Positions 1 through 8,928 of a stretch of 52,127 bases of DNA are shown here, piece after piece (position 1 is the first letter of the stretch; every line of letters begins with the position of its first letter). The stretch is from an uncultured Eubacterium sp. (lineage in GTDB: Bacteria; Bacillota; Clostridia; Lachnospirales; Lachnospiraceae). A model generated the notes under the pieces. The model was not told the origin of the DNA. It saw nothing but the letters and a program-made list of their open reading frames with translations, and did no database searches. The position numbers were made by a program, and so were the translations under genes. Location: assembly GCA_934351445.1 (NCBI GenBank), contig CAKRIZ010000011.1:1-52127 (forward strand), given 5' to 3'.

Positions 1-112
1 GCCAAGGCTGAAGAGACAGCGAGACACCGCCGGGCAATCGGAGCAGCTTGATCAGAATGCCACTGCGCCCACAGCCAAGTAGCCCGATGATTAAATAGTT
101 TCGCAAACGCCT
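1..112 (+). mobile_element. Dispersed repeat copy 1 (right end of the TIR element, truncated by the window)
   Basis: These 112 bases match 23524-23635 with 7 mismatches by eye and the reverse complement of 51969-52080 with 2. The copy ends at 97-112 in AGTTTCGCAAACGCCT, the terminal inverted repeat of the complete element at 23097-23635. The window begins inside the element, so its left part is missing. It lies about 60 bp upstream of the tRNA promoter. No protein is encoded. Confidence 0.85.
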
Positions 113-171
113 ATATTCGCAATGATTATAACAATTTTTTTTCATAAACACAACATTTTCGAAAAAAACTG

Positions 172-200
172 TTGCAAAAAGTACAAACTATCGTTATAAT
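172..200 (+). promoter_or_regulatory. Sigma-A promoter of tRNA-Thr
   Basis: The -35 TTGCAA (172-177) and the consensus -10 TATAAT (195-200) are separated by 17 nt. The predicted start lies near 207, about 28 nt before the tRNA. The sequence between the repeat end (112) and this promoter is AT-rich with nothing else recognisable. Confidence 0.8.
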
Positions 201-234
201 GCTAAAGGTGATGTGTTTCAGACACAGTTCACAG

Positions 235-307
<73 letters not shown>

Positions 308-313
308 TTCAAT

Positions 314-348
314 AACTATTCTAGACTCCGGTTTAGAATAGTTTTTTT
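314..348 (+). terminator. Intrinsic terminator of tRNA-Thr
   Basis: AACTATTCTA (314-323) pairs with TAGAATAGTT (334-343) and runs into a T tract (342-348). It lies only 37 bp before the next start codon, so the gene at 386 depends on read-through or an unseen promoter. Confidence 0.85.
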
Positions 349-385
349 ATTACATCTGAACGCTATATTTTAGGAGGATACTCTC

Positions 386-829
386 ATGATGAATGCAAGA
401 CAGTTGGCAAATACTCTGGATGAAATGATGAAAGAGACCCGCCGTGGACGGCTGAACTGGAGTATGCAGATCGAATCGACCGACGATCTGGATGCATCCT
501 GCAAGGAACATGTAACACAAGACGGCAACGACTGGCTGGTGGATGAATGTTTTGTAGAATATGCATGTACATGGAGAGGTCAGGACTTTTGCATGATCTC
601 CTACGAACATGTGCTGACCCATGCAGACCAGACACGCATGACCTGTCTGATCTTTCTGCCGCCGCTTGGAATGCGCTTCTTTGATGTCGCCGAACTGGCT
701 CCCTATGCCATCGAAGCCGATGCCTACGTTTCCAGCAAAGTACACCTGTTATTTGAACAGTTGATGGAACTCTACCGCACAGACGCGTCACGCTGCCGCC
801 TGCGCGTCATCGATCCATTGAAAAACTAA
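386..829 (+). CDS. Uncharacterised 147-aa protein
   Basis: I do not recognise this protein. It is 147 aa, soluble by inspection, without signal peptide or membrane segment, acidic in the middle and with several Cys and Trp residues. Start ATG386 has an AGGAGG Shine-Dalgarno at 372-377; a second ATG follows at 389. It sits between the tRNA-Thr terminator (314-348) and a strong terminator at 927-965, so it looks like a one-gene unit. The codon pattern and the good ribosome site support a real gene. Function unknown. Confidence 0.7.
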   Translation: MMNARQLANTLDEMMKETRRGRLNWSMQIESTDDLDASCKEHVTQDGNDWLVDECFVEYACTWRGQDFCMISYEHVLTHADQTRMTCLIFLPPLGMRFFDVAELAPYAIEADAYVSSKVHLLFEQLMELYRTDASRCRLRVIDPLKN

Positions 830-889
830 CCAATTATTTCATATCGCATTTAGTAATATTGCCCTATCAAACCGGCAATTTCTACTTAT

Positions 890-920
890 TTGACAATTGA
901 AATAGCAGTTCTTCTATGCT
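890..920 (+). promoter_or_regulatory. Possible promoter with long spacer
   Basis: A perfect TTGACA (890-895) is followed after 19 nt by TATGCT (915-920). Transcription would start about where the 927-965 terminator hairpin begins, so the promoter may be spurious or give an attenuated transcript toward the gene at 1061. Confidence 0.3.
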
Positions 921-926
921 ACAGTT

Positions 927-965
927 AATCCACGCAGACCGTTTCTTTCGTCTGCGTGGATTTTT
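927..965 (+). terminator. Intrinsic terminator
   Basis: A perfect 13-bp stem is formed by AATCCACGCAGAC (927-939) and GTCTGCGTGGATT (950-962), followed by T residues to 965. It ends the gene at 386-829. Confidence 0.85.
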
Positions 966-1060
966 CATCATAATAGCTTTCCCACAGATGGAATCTATTA
1001 CCTTTCCTGTATCACACCTGACATTTCTCCCTCTGTCCCATCTGACAAGGAGGTATTTTT

Positions 1061-1981
1061 ATGAATCACACGTTCACTTTTACCCAGTTTTCCGATGAAC
1101 TGATCCGTCAGCTCACACCGATGTTCCCGGTACAGACGCAGATCAGCCGCCAGCCCATCCAGAAAAACAACGATATCTCTCTGGACGCACTGATCATCCG
1201 CGAACCCGGCACCAACATCTCACCTACGATCTATCTGGATGATTACTATGCACTCTATAACAATGGCACACCGATCGATGAGCTGTGCCATATCATCTGC
1301 GATGTATTTCTGGAAGTACGGCTCAACCACCCGATCGACCCGAGTTTTTTCACAGACTACGAACAGGCGTGCAAACGGCTCGTCTTTCAGGTCATTAACT
1401 ACGAAAAAAATGAAAATCGCCTGCAGGATCTGCCCCACATCCGATATCTGGATCTGGCGATCATTTTCTGCTGTATCCTGCACATGGAAAACGGTGAATC
1501 TGCCACCATCACCATCCGGAATGAACACCTGGATCTGTGGAATACGGATCTGGAGGCAATCAAAAAGCAGGCGTTTGCAAATACTCCCCGCCTGCTCCCT
1601 GCCTATATTCAACCGATTACGGATGTCATCTGCGATCTCGCAGAGGGCAATCCTCCCCTCGGACGCCTCCTCTCACTGCCCGAGGAATGCCCGGATGTGC
1701 CGATGCTGTATGTACTGACAAATGAGGCACAGATCGGTGGCGCTGCCTGTATGTTCTATCCTGCCATGCTCGCAGATTTTGCAGAAAGTATTGGCAAAGA
1801 TCTGTATATTCTGCCCAGCAGCATCCATGAGATTCTCCTGCTCCCGACCGAGACACGCGAAGACGATACATCCCTCAATGAACTCATTCAACAGGTCAAC
1901 GCAGATCAGCTGCCCCTGACCCAACAGCTATCCGACCATGTCTATTTCTACTCCAGATCATCAGCGGCCATCAGTGCCTAA
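1061..1981 (+). CDS. DUF5688-like protein
   Basis: This 306-aa soluble protein has the N-terminal pattern of DUF5688 proteins common in Lachnospiraceae: an asparagine-rich stretch before a strand ending in IIREPGTNISPTIYLDDYY (about residues 45-63). Family recognition is from memory; no biochemical role is known. It has no signal peptide or membrane segment. A strong AAGGAGG lies about 7 nt before ATG1061. The 3' end overlaps the convergent glgA coding sequence by 21 nt (1961-1981), so no terminator can sit between them. It may have been gained as part of accessory DNA next to the tRNA, but composition resembles its neighbours. Confidence 0.75.
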   Translation: MNHTFTFTQFSDELIRQLTPMFPVQTQISRQPIQKNNDISLDALIIREPGTNISPTIYLDDYYALYNNGTPIDELCHIICDVFLEVRLNHPIDPSFFTDYEQACKRLVFQVINYEKNENRLQDLPHIRYLDLAIIFCCILHMENGESATITIRNEHLDLWNTDLEAIKKQAFANTPRLLPAYIQPITDVICDLAEGNPPLGRLLSLPEECPDVPMLYVLTNEAQIGGAACMFYPAMLADFAESIGKDLYILPSSIHEILLLPTETREDDTSLNELIQQVNADQLPLTQQLSDHVYFYSRSSAAISA

Positions 1982-3418
1982 CAGACGCTCGTACAACTGT
2001 TCATATGCCCGTGCAGATTTCTTCCATGAATAATCCAGCCGCATATCGCGCTGCGCCATCTCATCCCAATGTGCACGTTCATCATAGTAGACATGCATCG
2101 CATAATAGATAATCTGGAGCATCTCATGCGCATTATAGTTGGCAAATGAGAAACCGGTTCCGGTATGGTCGTACTCATTATATGGCTGTACCGTATCCTT
2201 CAGTCCACCAGTCTCACGGACAATCGGGAGTGTACCATAGCAATAGCCCATCAACTGACTGAGTCCACACGGTTCAAACAGCGACGGCATAATCAGCGCA
2301 TCTGCTGATGCATAGATCCGGTGCGCCATCTGTTCGGAATAACAGATATTCGCTGAGAGTTTATCCGGGTACTTATCTGCAAAAGAGCGCAGCATATCCA
2401 CATACTGTTCCTGACCTGTACCGAGTACGACAAACTGCAGCCTGGCATGCCCCAACAGCTCATCCATGACATATGCAAGCAGGTCAAGTCCCTTCTGATC
2501 CGTCAGTCTCGATACCATAGCGAGCATCATCGTATCCGCATCCTCAGGCAGACCGAGCTCCCGCTGCAAGGCCAGCTTGTTTTCCCGCTTTCCTTCACGC
2601 ATATCTGAGACACCAAAATTGTACTTCAGATAGATATCATGTCCCGGATCATATGCCTGCGCATCCAAGCCATTGATAATGCCATACAACTGGTCACGTC
2701 TGGCATACAGCAGACCATCCAGACTCTCACCACCTTCCTTCGTCATGATCTCCAGTGCATAGGTAGGACTGACCGTTGTCACGATATCTGCATAGGCGAT
2801 ACCTCCCTTCAGGAAATTGGCCTCGCCATAGGATTCGAGCTTGTCCGGTGTAAAATATTCATCCGGCAGCCCCGTCAGATTCTTGACAACATCGATCGTA
2901 TAGCGTCCCTGGAAACGCAGATTGTGGATCGTAAAGATTGTCTTTGTCTTTTGTAACTGCGGATAATCTGCCGCAAATGCCTTTAAAAACACAGGCACGA
3001 GCGCAGCCTGCCAGTCATGGCAATGGATGATATCCGGCACAAAACCAATCATCTGTGTCGCTGCAAGCACAGCTTTTGAAAAATATGCAAATTTTTCTAT
3101 GTCTTCATGCAACTGGTTATAAGGCTGCGAACCTGCAAAATAATATTCGTTATCAACAAAATAGTAATGTACGCCAGCCTCCTCTGTCTCTAAAATACCA
3201 ACGTACTGATTTCTCCAGCCCAGCGATATATAGAAATGAGAATGAAACCTCAGCTTCTTTTTGAGTGTTTCCTCCATACAGGCATATTTTGGCAAAATCA
3301 CGCGGACATCGAAGTTCTGCCTGTCAATGTAATGTGCCAGCGATCCGGTCACATCTGCGAGCCCGCCTGTCTTGATAAAAGGGATTGCCTCTGAGGCTAC
3401 AAATAATATTTTTTTCAT
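1961..3418 (-). CDS. glgA: Glycogen synthase (ADP-glucose type, GT5)
   Basis: GlgA transfers glucose from ADP-glucose to the non-reducing end of alpha-1,4-glucan in cytosolic glycogen synthesis. The 485-aa length is normal. The glucosyl-donor motif KTGGLADV is at residues 16-23. The N-terminal Rossmann half ends near residue 240, and the C-terminal half has the SLFEPCGLSQLMGYCYG nucleotide-binding segment and the ETGGLKDTV motif. Start ATG3418 is preceded by AGGAGA about 12 nt upstream. It lies 48 bp downstream of spo0A with no terminator seen, so it may be partly co-transcribed. No other glg gene is in the window. Its 3' end overlaps the convergent gene at 1061-1981. Confidence 0.96.
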   Translation of the reverse strand: MKKILFVASEAIPFIKTGGLADVTGSLAHYIDRQNFDVRVILPKYACMEETLKKKLRFHSHFYISLGWRNQYVGILETEEAGVHYYFVDNEYYFAGSQPYNQLHEDIEKFAYFSKAVLAATQMIGFVPDIIHCHDWQAALVPVFLKAFAADYPQLQKTKTIFTIHNLRFQGRYTIDVVKNLTGLPDEYFTPDKLESYGEANFLKGGIAYADIVTTVSPTYALEIMTKEGGESLDGLLYARRDQLYGIINGLDAQAYDPGHDIYLKYNFGVSDMREGKRENKLALQRELGLPEDADTMMLAMVSRLTDQKGLDLLAYVMDELLGHARLQFVVLGTGQEQYVDMLRSFADKYPDKLSANICYSEQMAHRIYASADALIMPSLFEPCGLSQLMGYCYGTLPIVRETGGLKDTVQPYNEYDHTGTGFSFANYNAHEMLQIIYYAMHVYYDERAHWDEMAQRDMRLDYSWKKSARAYEQLYERLLGTDGR

Positions 3419-3466
3419 CTACGCACGCATCTCCTGTACAGCAAATATTTTATTACCAGTATACAC

Positions 3467-4264
3467 CTATGCGCGCTTATATTCCAGACGTATTTTATCA
3501 GCAATGAGCGCGATGAACTCTGAATTGGTCGGCTTGCCCTTGCCATTGCTGATCGTATAACCGAATAATTCATCGATCGTATCCGTCTTTCCGCGGTTCC
3601 ACGCTACCTCAATCGCATGGCGGATCGCCCGCTCGACACGGCTCGGGGTCGTCTGAAATTTCTTTGCAATCGTCGGATACAATACTTTCGTGATGGATCC
3701 GAGCATCTCAATGTCATCCACCGCCATCATGATCGCTTCCCGCAGATACTGGTATCCCTTGATATGTGCCGGCACACCGATCTCATGGATAATATTTGTC
3801 ACATCTGCCTCCAGATCATGTGCGGCGGGTTCGGGCACTTTCTCATAACTGCCTGCCGCACGCACTTCGCTGCCCCGGCGGCTGCGATTGTCCCGCAACC
3901 GTTTGATATGACGCAATACAACCTCATTTTCGAACGGTTTCATAATAAAATAATCGGCTCCCTTCTGGAACGCATCCTCGGTAATACTCTCCTGTCCGAC
4001 TGCACTGATAATTATGACTGCCGGTTTCTTTTTCAGGCTATGGTCACGATTCAGTTTGTCCAACACACTCAGTCCGTCAAGTTTTGGCATAACAATATCC
4101 AAGAGCATGACATCCGGCTGCTTGCTTTTGATCAGATCATATGCCTCCACTCCATCCTTTGCGGTTCCTACTACCTCTAATTCGGCATCCTTTGCCACGA
4201 TATCTCCCAGTAATCTTAACATTTTCTCATTATCGTCTGCGATTGCTACATTAAATTTGTCCAT
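3467..4264 (-). CDS. spo0A: Sporulation response regulator Spo0A
   Basis: Spo0A is the master regulator of entry into sporulation. When phosphorylated it binds 0A boxes (TGTCGAA). The 265-aa protein has a receiver domain (about 1-120) with acidic pair D10/D11, phospho-acceptor D56 in [10 protein letters not shown], switch S87 and K109. A linker follows, then the Spo0A-specific C-terminal domain (about 150-262) with the recognition-helix segment [18 protein letters not shown] strong ribosome site (GGAGGG) precedes ATG4264. It follows spoIVB by 116 bp, the standard Clostridia order, and probably has its own promoter in that gap. It is full length with all key residues, so sporulation control is likely intact at this step. 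Confidence 0.98.
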   Translation of the reverse strand: MDKFNVAIADDNEKMLRLLGDIVAKDAELEVVGTAKDGVEAYDLIKSKQPDVMLLDIVMPKLDGLSVLDKLNRDHSLKKKPAVIIISAVGQESITEDAFQKGADYFIMKPFENEVVLRHIKRLRDNRSRRGSEVRAAGSYEKVPEPAAHDLEADVTNIIHEIGVPAHIKGYQYLREAIMMAVDDIEMLGSITKVLYPTIAKKFQTTPSRVERAIRHAIEVAWNRGKTDTIDELFGYTISNGKGKPTNSEFIALIADKIRLEYKRA

Positions 4265-4292
4265 TGCTGTCCCTCCTTAACGAACTATCGCT

Positions 4293-4337
4293 ATTATAAG
4301 AGGTTCATTTCAAGTAATCTGTCAATTCTTGTCGTTA
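4293..4337 (-). promoter_or_regulatory. Candidate spo0A promoter and 0A-box-like sites
   Basis: On the minus strand TTGACA (4320-4325) and TATAAT (4293-4298) are separated by 21 nt, too long for a standard sigma-A site. AGAATT overlapping the upstream part and GAAAT downstream loosely resemble a sigma-H promoter. TTGTCGTTA (4329-4337, plus strand) and TGTCAATT are imperfect 0A boxes, which would fit autoregulation. All of this is tentative. Confidence 0.35.
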
Positions 4338-4380
4338 AATTAAATTTTTGTAAAAATTAGTGTTTAGCCTTCTTATTATA

Positions 4381-5709
4381 TCAATATATTGTGGTATGCT
4401 CACGCAGCATGGATTCCGCAAAGATTCCATAGCCCCTCGTCGGGTCATCGACAAATACATGTGTGACTGCACCTACGAGTCTGCCATTCTGGATGATCGG
4501 GCTGCCACTCATGCCCTGGACGATGCCGCCGGTACGCGCCAGCAGCCGCTCATCGGTCACGCGGTAACGGATGCCTTTGTTCGCTTCTGCGGTATGATAG
4601 TCAATCCGTTCTATCTCGATATCATAAGCCAGCCGCTCCCCCGTAACCGAGCAAATGATCTGTGCCGGTCCCTGTGTAATCTCCTGTTTGTAGGCGACCG
4701 GTATTTCTTCCACATCATCCAATGCCTGCGGCAGCTGTTCGAGCATCCCATAGATACCGTTTTCCGTATTTCCACCTACAGTTCCCAGATAACAGGAAGG
4801 CTGAAAACGGATGAGTCCCGTCACTTCTCCCGGATTGCCGCGCCTACCCTTGGAGATACCAGTGATCGTCGTCTCATAGACGCTTCCGTCATCAATGTCT
4901 ATCAGTTCTCCTGTATCGATATCACTCACACCATGTCCGAGTGCCCCATAGCCACCTTCATCCGTCACAAATGTCATCGTCCCGATGCCAGCGATATCAT
5001 CACGCACCCAGATGCCCAGCTTGTTGGTGCCATCCGCAGCTACCTCCGGCGTGACTGCAACATCGATTGGTTCTCCGGCACGCAGCACATGCAGCACCAT
5101 TCGCCTGCCACCGTTCGCAGCGACCAGATCCATCAATTCTTCCTTCGTATGAACAGCCGTATCATCCACCTGCATGATCACATCCCCGCTTCGGATCCGA
5201 TATGCAGCCGGCGCGATCAACGCTCCATTTTGATCTGTAAAACTCGCACACTCTACGACCAGTACACCGTGATTCTTCAAATAAATACCGATGTTTGTGC
5301 CTGCCGCCAGCACTTCTTCACGATCCGTATAATGAACAACCACCTGTTTGAATGGAATCAGGTCAAACAGCCGGCAGGTCAATATTCCATCATTTTCCGA
5401 TGCAGCAAGTGTGCGTTGTGCACCAAAGACAGGCTGCACATCCTCCTCATAAGTGACCCCGACCGGCAGTCCGTTCGAAAAAGCGGGTACTTCTCCCTCC
5501 TGCTGTTCTTCTTTCGTCAGATAAATCTCATCCGGCACATAGGCAAACAGCAGGGCATAGGAAAATGCAACCCATGTCAGAAAACCGTACCATCCATAGC
5601 GCCTTCTGAACCATCTTCCTGAGCTTCTTTTGTTTTCTTTCTTATCCATCTTCTTCTGTCTCATCATTTTCATTATTCTCATTATTCTCATCGTTCTTTT
5701 CGTTCTCAT
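4381..5709 (-). CDS. spoIVB: SpoIVB serine peptidase (S55)
   Basis: SpoIVB is secreted from the forespore into the intermembrane space, where it cleaves SpoIVFA and so triggers pro-sigma-K processing. The 442-aa protein has a very basic N-terminus, one membrane segment (about residues 38-56), a PDZ domain (about 135-210) and the S55 peptidase domain with GIWVRDDIAGIGTMTF, histidine motif GHGVSDID and nucleophile motif GMSGSP at 399-404. The N-terminus is low-complexity (Met/Arg/Lys), encoded partly by two CATTATTCT repeats at 5671-5688, so the start is uncertain. ATG5709 has GGGAGG about 14 nt upstream; the Met at residue 21 is an alternative. The recN terminator lies only 26 nt before the start. 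Confidence 0.95.
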   Translation of the reverse strand: MRTKRTMRIMRIMKMMRQKKMDKKENKRSSGRWFRRRYGWYGFLTWVAFSYALLFAYVPDEIYLTKEEQQEGEVPAFSNGLPVGVTYEEDVQPVFGAQRTLAASENDGILTCRLFDLIPFKQVVVHYTDREEVLAAGTNIGIYLKNHGVLVVECASFTDQNGALIAPAAYRIRSGDVIMQVDDTAVHTKEELMDLVAANGGRRMVLHVLRAGEPIDVAVTPEVAADGTNKLGIWVRDDIAGIGTMTFVTDEGGYGALGHGVSDIDTGELIDIDDGSVYETTITGISKGRRGNPGEVTGLIRFQPSCYLGTVGGNTENGIYGMLEQLPQALDDVEEIPVAYKQEITQGPAQIICSVTGERLAYDIEIERIDYHTAEANKGIRYRVTDERLLARTGGIVQGMSGSPIIQNGRLVGAVTHVFVDDPTRGYGIFAESMLREHTTIY

Positions 5710-5734
5710 TTCAGCAATGCAGCGCCTCCCGGGT

Positions 5735-5794
5735 AAAAACAGCCCATACTAAAAGAAGAACGCATCATGCGTTCTTCTTTTAGTATGGGTTGTT
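5735..5794 (-). terminator. Very strong terminator between recN and spoIVB
   Basis: Two 27-nt arms (5738-5764 and 5768-5794) pair with a single wobble around a 3-nt loop TCA, followed on the minus strand by U5 (5735-5739). It ends recN transcripts. It lies 26 nt upstream of the spoIVB start, so the spoIVB promoter must lie in or upstream of the hairpin. Confidence 0.9.
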
Positions 5795-5813
5795 TTCAAT
5801 TTTCCAATCAGGT

Positions 5814-7481
5814 TTATTTCGCCTGCATCGCCAATTTTTTCATTTCACGCGCACTTTTGAGCACGGTATCGGTCACTTCCACACCGCCGAGCATTCTTCC
5901 AAGCTCCGCGATACTGCGTTCCTCATCCAATAACGTGAGCTGTGTCACAGTCGTGCCGTCAACGACCTTTTTTTCAATAAAATAATGCGCGTCGGCCATC
6001 GCTGCGATCTGCGGCAGATGGGTAATACAGATCACCTGATGATTCCCGGCGATCTTATGCAGCTTTTGGGATACCATCTGTGCAGTTCTTCCGCTGATTC
6101 CGGTATCGATCTCGTCAAAGATCAATGTTTTGATGCCATCATTTTCTGCGAGTACTGATTTGAGTGCCAGCATCACACGTGACAATTCACCGCCGGAAGC
6201 GATATTTTTCAATTCACGCAATGACTCCCCCGGATTCGTCGAGATCATAAATTCCATTGCATCATATCCATTTGCACTGTAATGATCCATGCGTGTAAAT
6301 TTCAGATCAAACGCGACATCCAGAAAATTCAGATCACGCAATGCCTGCAGCATCTTCTCCCGCAATGACCGTCCGGCCTTCTGACGCAGCTTGCTCACCT
6401 GCGAACACAACCCTTCCAACTGATCACGTGCCTCGTCCAGTTCACGCCTCAGACGCTGTTCATAGACATCAATGTCACTGATCTGTTCGATGCGCTCCTG
6501 CTTTTTGGCACAGGCAGCCATGATCTGTTCGATCGTATCTCCATATTTCGATTTCAGATGATTGATCACATCCAGCCGCTCTTCGACCTGCGCAAACTGC
6601 TCGCCGTCAAACTGAGCCTCATCCATATAGGCAGCCAGATCACGCCCAAAATCCGATAACAGCTCCTCGATCTGTGTGATCTGTGCACTCATCGAATCCA
6701 GAGCTGTATCAAAACTGCTCACAGACATCAGCTCGCGTGCTGCCCTGCCAATCAGTGCAGACGCTCCATCCTCGCCAACCGCCTGATCAACCGTCTGCAG
6801 CGCTTCCATGATCCGTTTGCTGTTTGTCATACGCCGGTAGCGTGTCTCCAGTTCCTCATCTTCACCGGTTACCAGTCTGGCTCCCTCGATCTCCGAGACC
6901 TCATACTCTAAAAATGATTGTTCCCTGGCCAGTGCCTCCCGATCACTGCACTGCTCATTCAGGCGTTTCTGGCAGGCCGTGTATATATGATACGCCTCTG
7001 CCAGCTTATGCTTCTTTTCAATTAATTCTGCACCTGCATAATCATCCAGATATTCCAAATGCTTGCTCGCGTGCAAAAGCGACTGATGCTCATGCTGCCC
7101 ATGAATATCTATGAGGCAGGCAGCCGCCTCACGCAATTTTGATGCCGGGACACTCTCACCGTTGATCTTTGCCACACTGCGGCCACCGGAGATTCTGCGC
7201 GATAAGATAACCGTCTGTTCCTCCGGCTCTATCTCAAGCATCCGCAGCTGTTTGCAGACAGGCTCCGATAGATCAGAAAATATCAGCTCCACATATCCTG
7301 CCTCATCATGCGCTCTGAGCATATTCCGGTCTATCTTCCCACCCAATGCAAAACTGATCGAATCAATGATAATCGATTTACCGGCACCGGTCTCTCCGGT
7401 AAGGATATTCAGACCATCTCTCAGATCTATCTCTACCTCATTGATCAATGCCAGGTTTTTTACATATAGCGTTTGTAGCAT
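5814..7481 (-). CDS. recN: DNA repair protein RecN
   Basis: RecN is an SMC-like ATPase acting early in double-strand-break repair. The 555-aa protein has Walker A GETGAGKS at residues 29-36 and long heptad-rich coiled coils (about 150-350). The C-terminal ABC signature segment is ASGGELSRVMLALK, with Walker B KTLIFDEIDTGISG. AAGGAAG lies 7 nt before ATG7481. It lies 64 bp downstream of argR, the standard Clostridia arrangement, and its transcript ends at the strong terminator 5735-5794. Length and motifs are complete. Confidence 0.97.
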   Translation of the reverse strand: MLQTLYVKNLALINEVEIDLRDGLNILTGETGAGKSIIIDSISFALGGKIDRNMLRAHDEAGYVELIFSDLSEPVCKQLRMLEIEPEEQTVILSRRISGGRSVAKINGESVPASKLREAAACLIDIHGQHEHQSLLHASKHLEYLDDYAGAELIEKKHKLAEAYHIYTACQKRLNEQCSDREALAREQSFLEYEVSEIEGARLVTGEDEELETRYRRMTNSKRIMEALQTVDQAVGEDGASALIGRAARELMSVSSFDTALDSMSAQITQIEELLSDFGRDLAAYMDEAQFDGEQFAQVEERLDVINHLKSKYGDTIEQIMAACAKKQERIEQISDIDVYEQRLRRELDEARDQLEGLCSQVSKLRQKAGRSLREKMLQALRDLNFLDVAFDLKFTRMDHYSANGYDAMEFMISTNPGESLRELKNIASGGELSRVMLALKSVLAENDGIKTLIFDEIDTGISGRTAQMVSQKLHKIAGNHQVICITHLPQIAAMADAHYFIEKKVVDGTTVTQLTLLDEERSIAELGRMLGGVEVTDTVLKSAREMKKLAMQAK

Positions 7482-7545
7482 AGATTACTTCCTTTTTTTA
7501 TGCAATTGTAAAATATTAGATTGTTATTTATATTACGTTATGATA

Positions 7546-7998
7546 TTACTCTGCTGCCAGCTTTTTCAGACGCACCAGCAGGTTCTGTGCCTCAGCACTC
7601 GTGCGGACTGCACACATGATCGTATCGTCACCGGCAATGCTGCCAACGATCTCATCACACTGCATATGATCGAGCGCTGCCGCTACTGCCATCGCCATAC
7701 CTGCCACTGTCTTTACTACCAGTATGTTCTGTGCTGTATCTGCGGAACGGAATCCCTCTTTAAATACACGCACATAAGTTCCATTCATATCCTCGTCCGG
7801 CTCCGACAGCGTCGCATAGCGCTGTCTGCCGTTTGCCTGTGCCACTTTTGTGAGTTTGAGTTCCCTGATATCACGGGATACGGTTGCCTGTGTGACCTGA
7901 TAGCCTTCCCGTCTGAGATAATCAGACAGTTCCTCCTGTGTCTCAATATCGTATTGTCTGATCAATTCGAGTATTTTCGTGTGTCTGGTTGCTTTCAT
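7546..7998 (-). CDS. argR: Arginine repressor ArgR
   Basis: ArgR is the arginine-dependent hexameric regulator of arginine synthesis and catabolism. The 150-aa protein has an N-terminal winged helix with recognition segment QATVSRDIRELKL (about 37-49). The C-terminal oligomerisation and arginine-binding domain ends with EIVGSIAGDDTIMCAV, where the GDD pair binds arginine. GAGGAGA lies 4-5 nt before ATG7998. It lies between nadK and recN; the upstream gap holds a 13-bp tandem repeat (8029-8067). No arginine genes or clear ARG boxes are in the window. Confidence 0.96.
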   Translation of the reverse strand: MKATRHTKILELIRQYDIETQEELSDYLRREGYQVTQATVSRDIRELKLTKVAQANGRQRYATLSEPDEDMNGTYVRVFKEGFRSADTAQNILVVKTVAGMAMAVAAALDHMQCDEIVGSIAGDDTIMCAVRTSAEAQNLLVRLKKLAAE

Positions 7999-8028
7999 CG
8001 TCTCTCCTCACCCAATCATATCCTCTGC

Positions 8029-8067
8029 ATATATCAATCATATATATCAATCATATATATCAATGAT
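8029..8067. repeat. Tandem repeat, 3 x 13 bp
   Basis: ATATATCAATCAT occurs at 8029-8041 and 8042-8054, with a third copy having one mismatch at 8055-8067. The third copy contains the nadK stop codon (8060-8062). The array fills most of the nadK-argR gap and may be length-variable between strains. Confidence 0.9.
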
Positions 8068-8920
8068 AAGACTGCATTTTTTTTCGTAAAATCTCTAAGA
8101 AGCTCAGCTTTCCGAGTTTTAAAATTCTGCAGTCCTCCTTCGCCTGACAGATCACGATACGATCCCCGACATCCAGACTCGCATAATGATCCCCATCAAA
8201 GCTCACGACGACCTGTTCATCTGCCTCGCAGCGTCTCGCACCGATCTCTACGACAACTTCATCTTCCGCGCCCAGCACGATACTCTTTGAATTTAATGTA
8301 TGGGAATTAATCGGCGTGATCAGTATCATACGCGCCTTCGGATCTACGATCGGCCCGCCCGCCGACAGATTATATCCGGTCGACCCGGTCGGTGTCGACA
8401 CAATCACACCATCGCCGTCAAACGTATTCAGATATTGTCCATTGACATACAGCACCAGACTGACCAGCTGCAATGCGCCACTGCGGTGAATGACTATGTC
8501 ATTGAGCGCAGCCTGCTGCGTGAGCTCCACACCGCCCTGCACAGGTGTTCCACACAGTCTCATACGCTCCTCCAGCACAAACTGGCCAGCCATAATCTGA
8601 TCGATCGCTCCATACACCGTAGCCTCCTCCAGTTCACACAGATATCCCAGTGTGCCGAGATTGACCCCGATCAGCGGTACATTCTTGGAGGCTGTGTCCC
8701 TGGCTGCCCGGATCAGGGTGCCGTCACCACCGATCACAAATATGAGATCCAACTGTTCCGGCAGCAGATCTGTCCGCACACAGCCATCGGGCTGTTCCTC
8801 TCCACGGCTCACCAGATAACTGCAGCTGCCGCCTTTTGTCTCGATATAGTCCTGCATACTCTTTGTGAGTCTCAGACCCTTATCCTTATAGGAATTCGTG
8901 ATAATGAAAAAATTCTTCAT
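8060..8920 (-). CDS. nadK: NAD kinase
   Basis: NAD kinase phosphorylates NAD to NADP in the cytosol. Key motifs are GGDGTLIRAAR (glycine-rich catalytic loop), GVNLGTLGYLCELE, and the NAD-site segment STPTGSTGYNLSAGGPI. I chose ATG8920 (286 aa) because GTGAGG lies 6 nt upstream. An in-frame GTG at 8932 overlaps the tlyA stop as GTGA and would add four residues, but lacks a clear ribosome site. It follows tlyA directly and is surely co-transcribed with it. The C-terminus ends inside the 13-bp tandem repeat. Confidence 0.96.
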   Translation of the reverse strand: MKNFFIITNSYKDKGLRLTKSMQDYIETKGGSCSYLVSRGEEQPDGCVRTDLLPEQLDLIFVIGGDGTLIRAARDTASKNVPLIGVNLGTLGYLCELEEATVYGAIDQIMAGQFVLEERMRLCGTPVQGGVELTQQAALNDIVIHRSGALQLVSLVLYVNGQYLNTFDGDGVIVSTPTGSTGYNLSAGGPIVDPKARMILITPINSHTLNSKSIVLGAEDEVVVEIGARRCEADEQVVVSFDGDHYASLDVGDRIVICQAKEDCRILKLGKLSFLEILRKKMQSYH

Positions 8921-8928
8921 CGCATGCC

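Noticed and set aside
4360..5622. 420-aa plus-strand frame
   Set aside because: It is the antisense shadow of spoIVB, which has clear conserved motifs.
8029..8067. ARG box before argR
   Set aside because: The repeat units lack the dyad symmetry of an ArgR operator.
7111..8310. 399-aa plus-strand frame over recN/argR/nadK
   Set aside because: Antisense to three conserved genes with no family resemblance.
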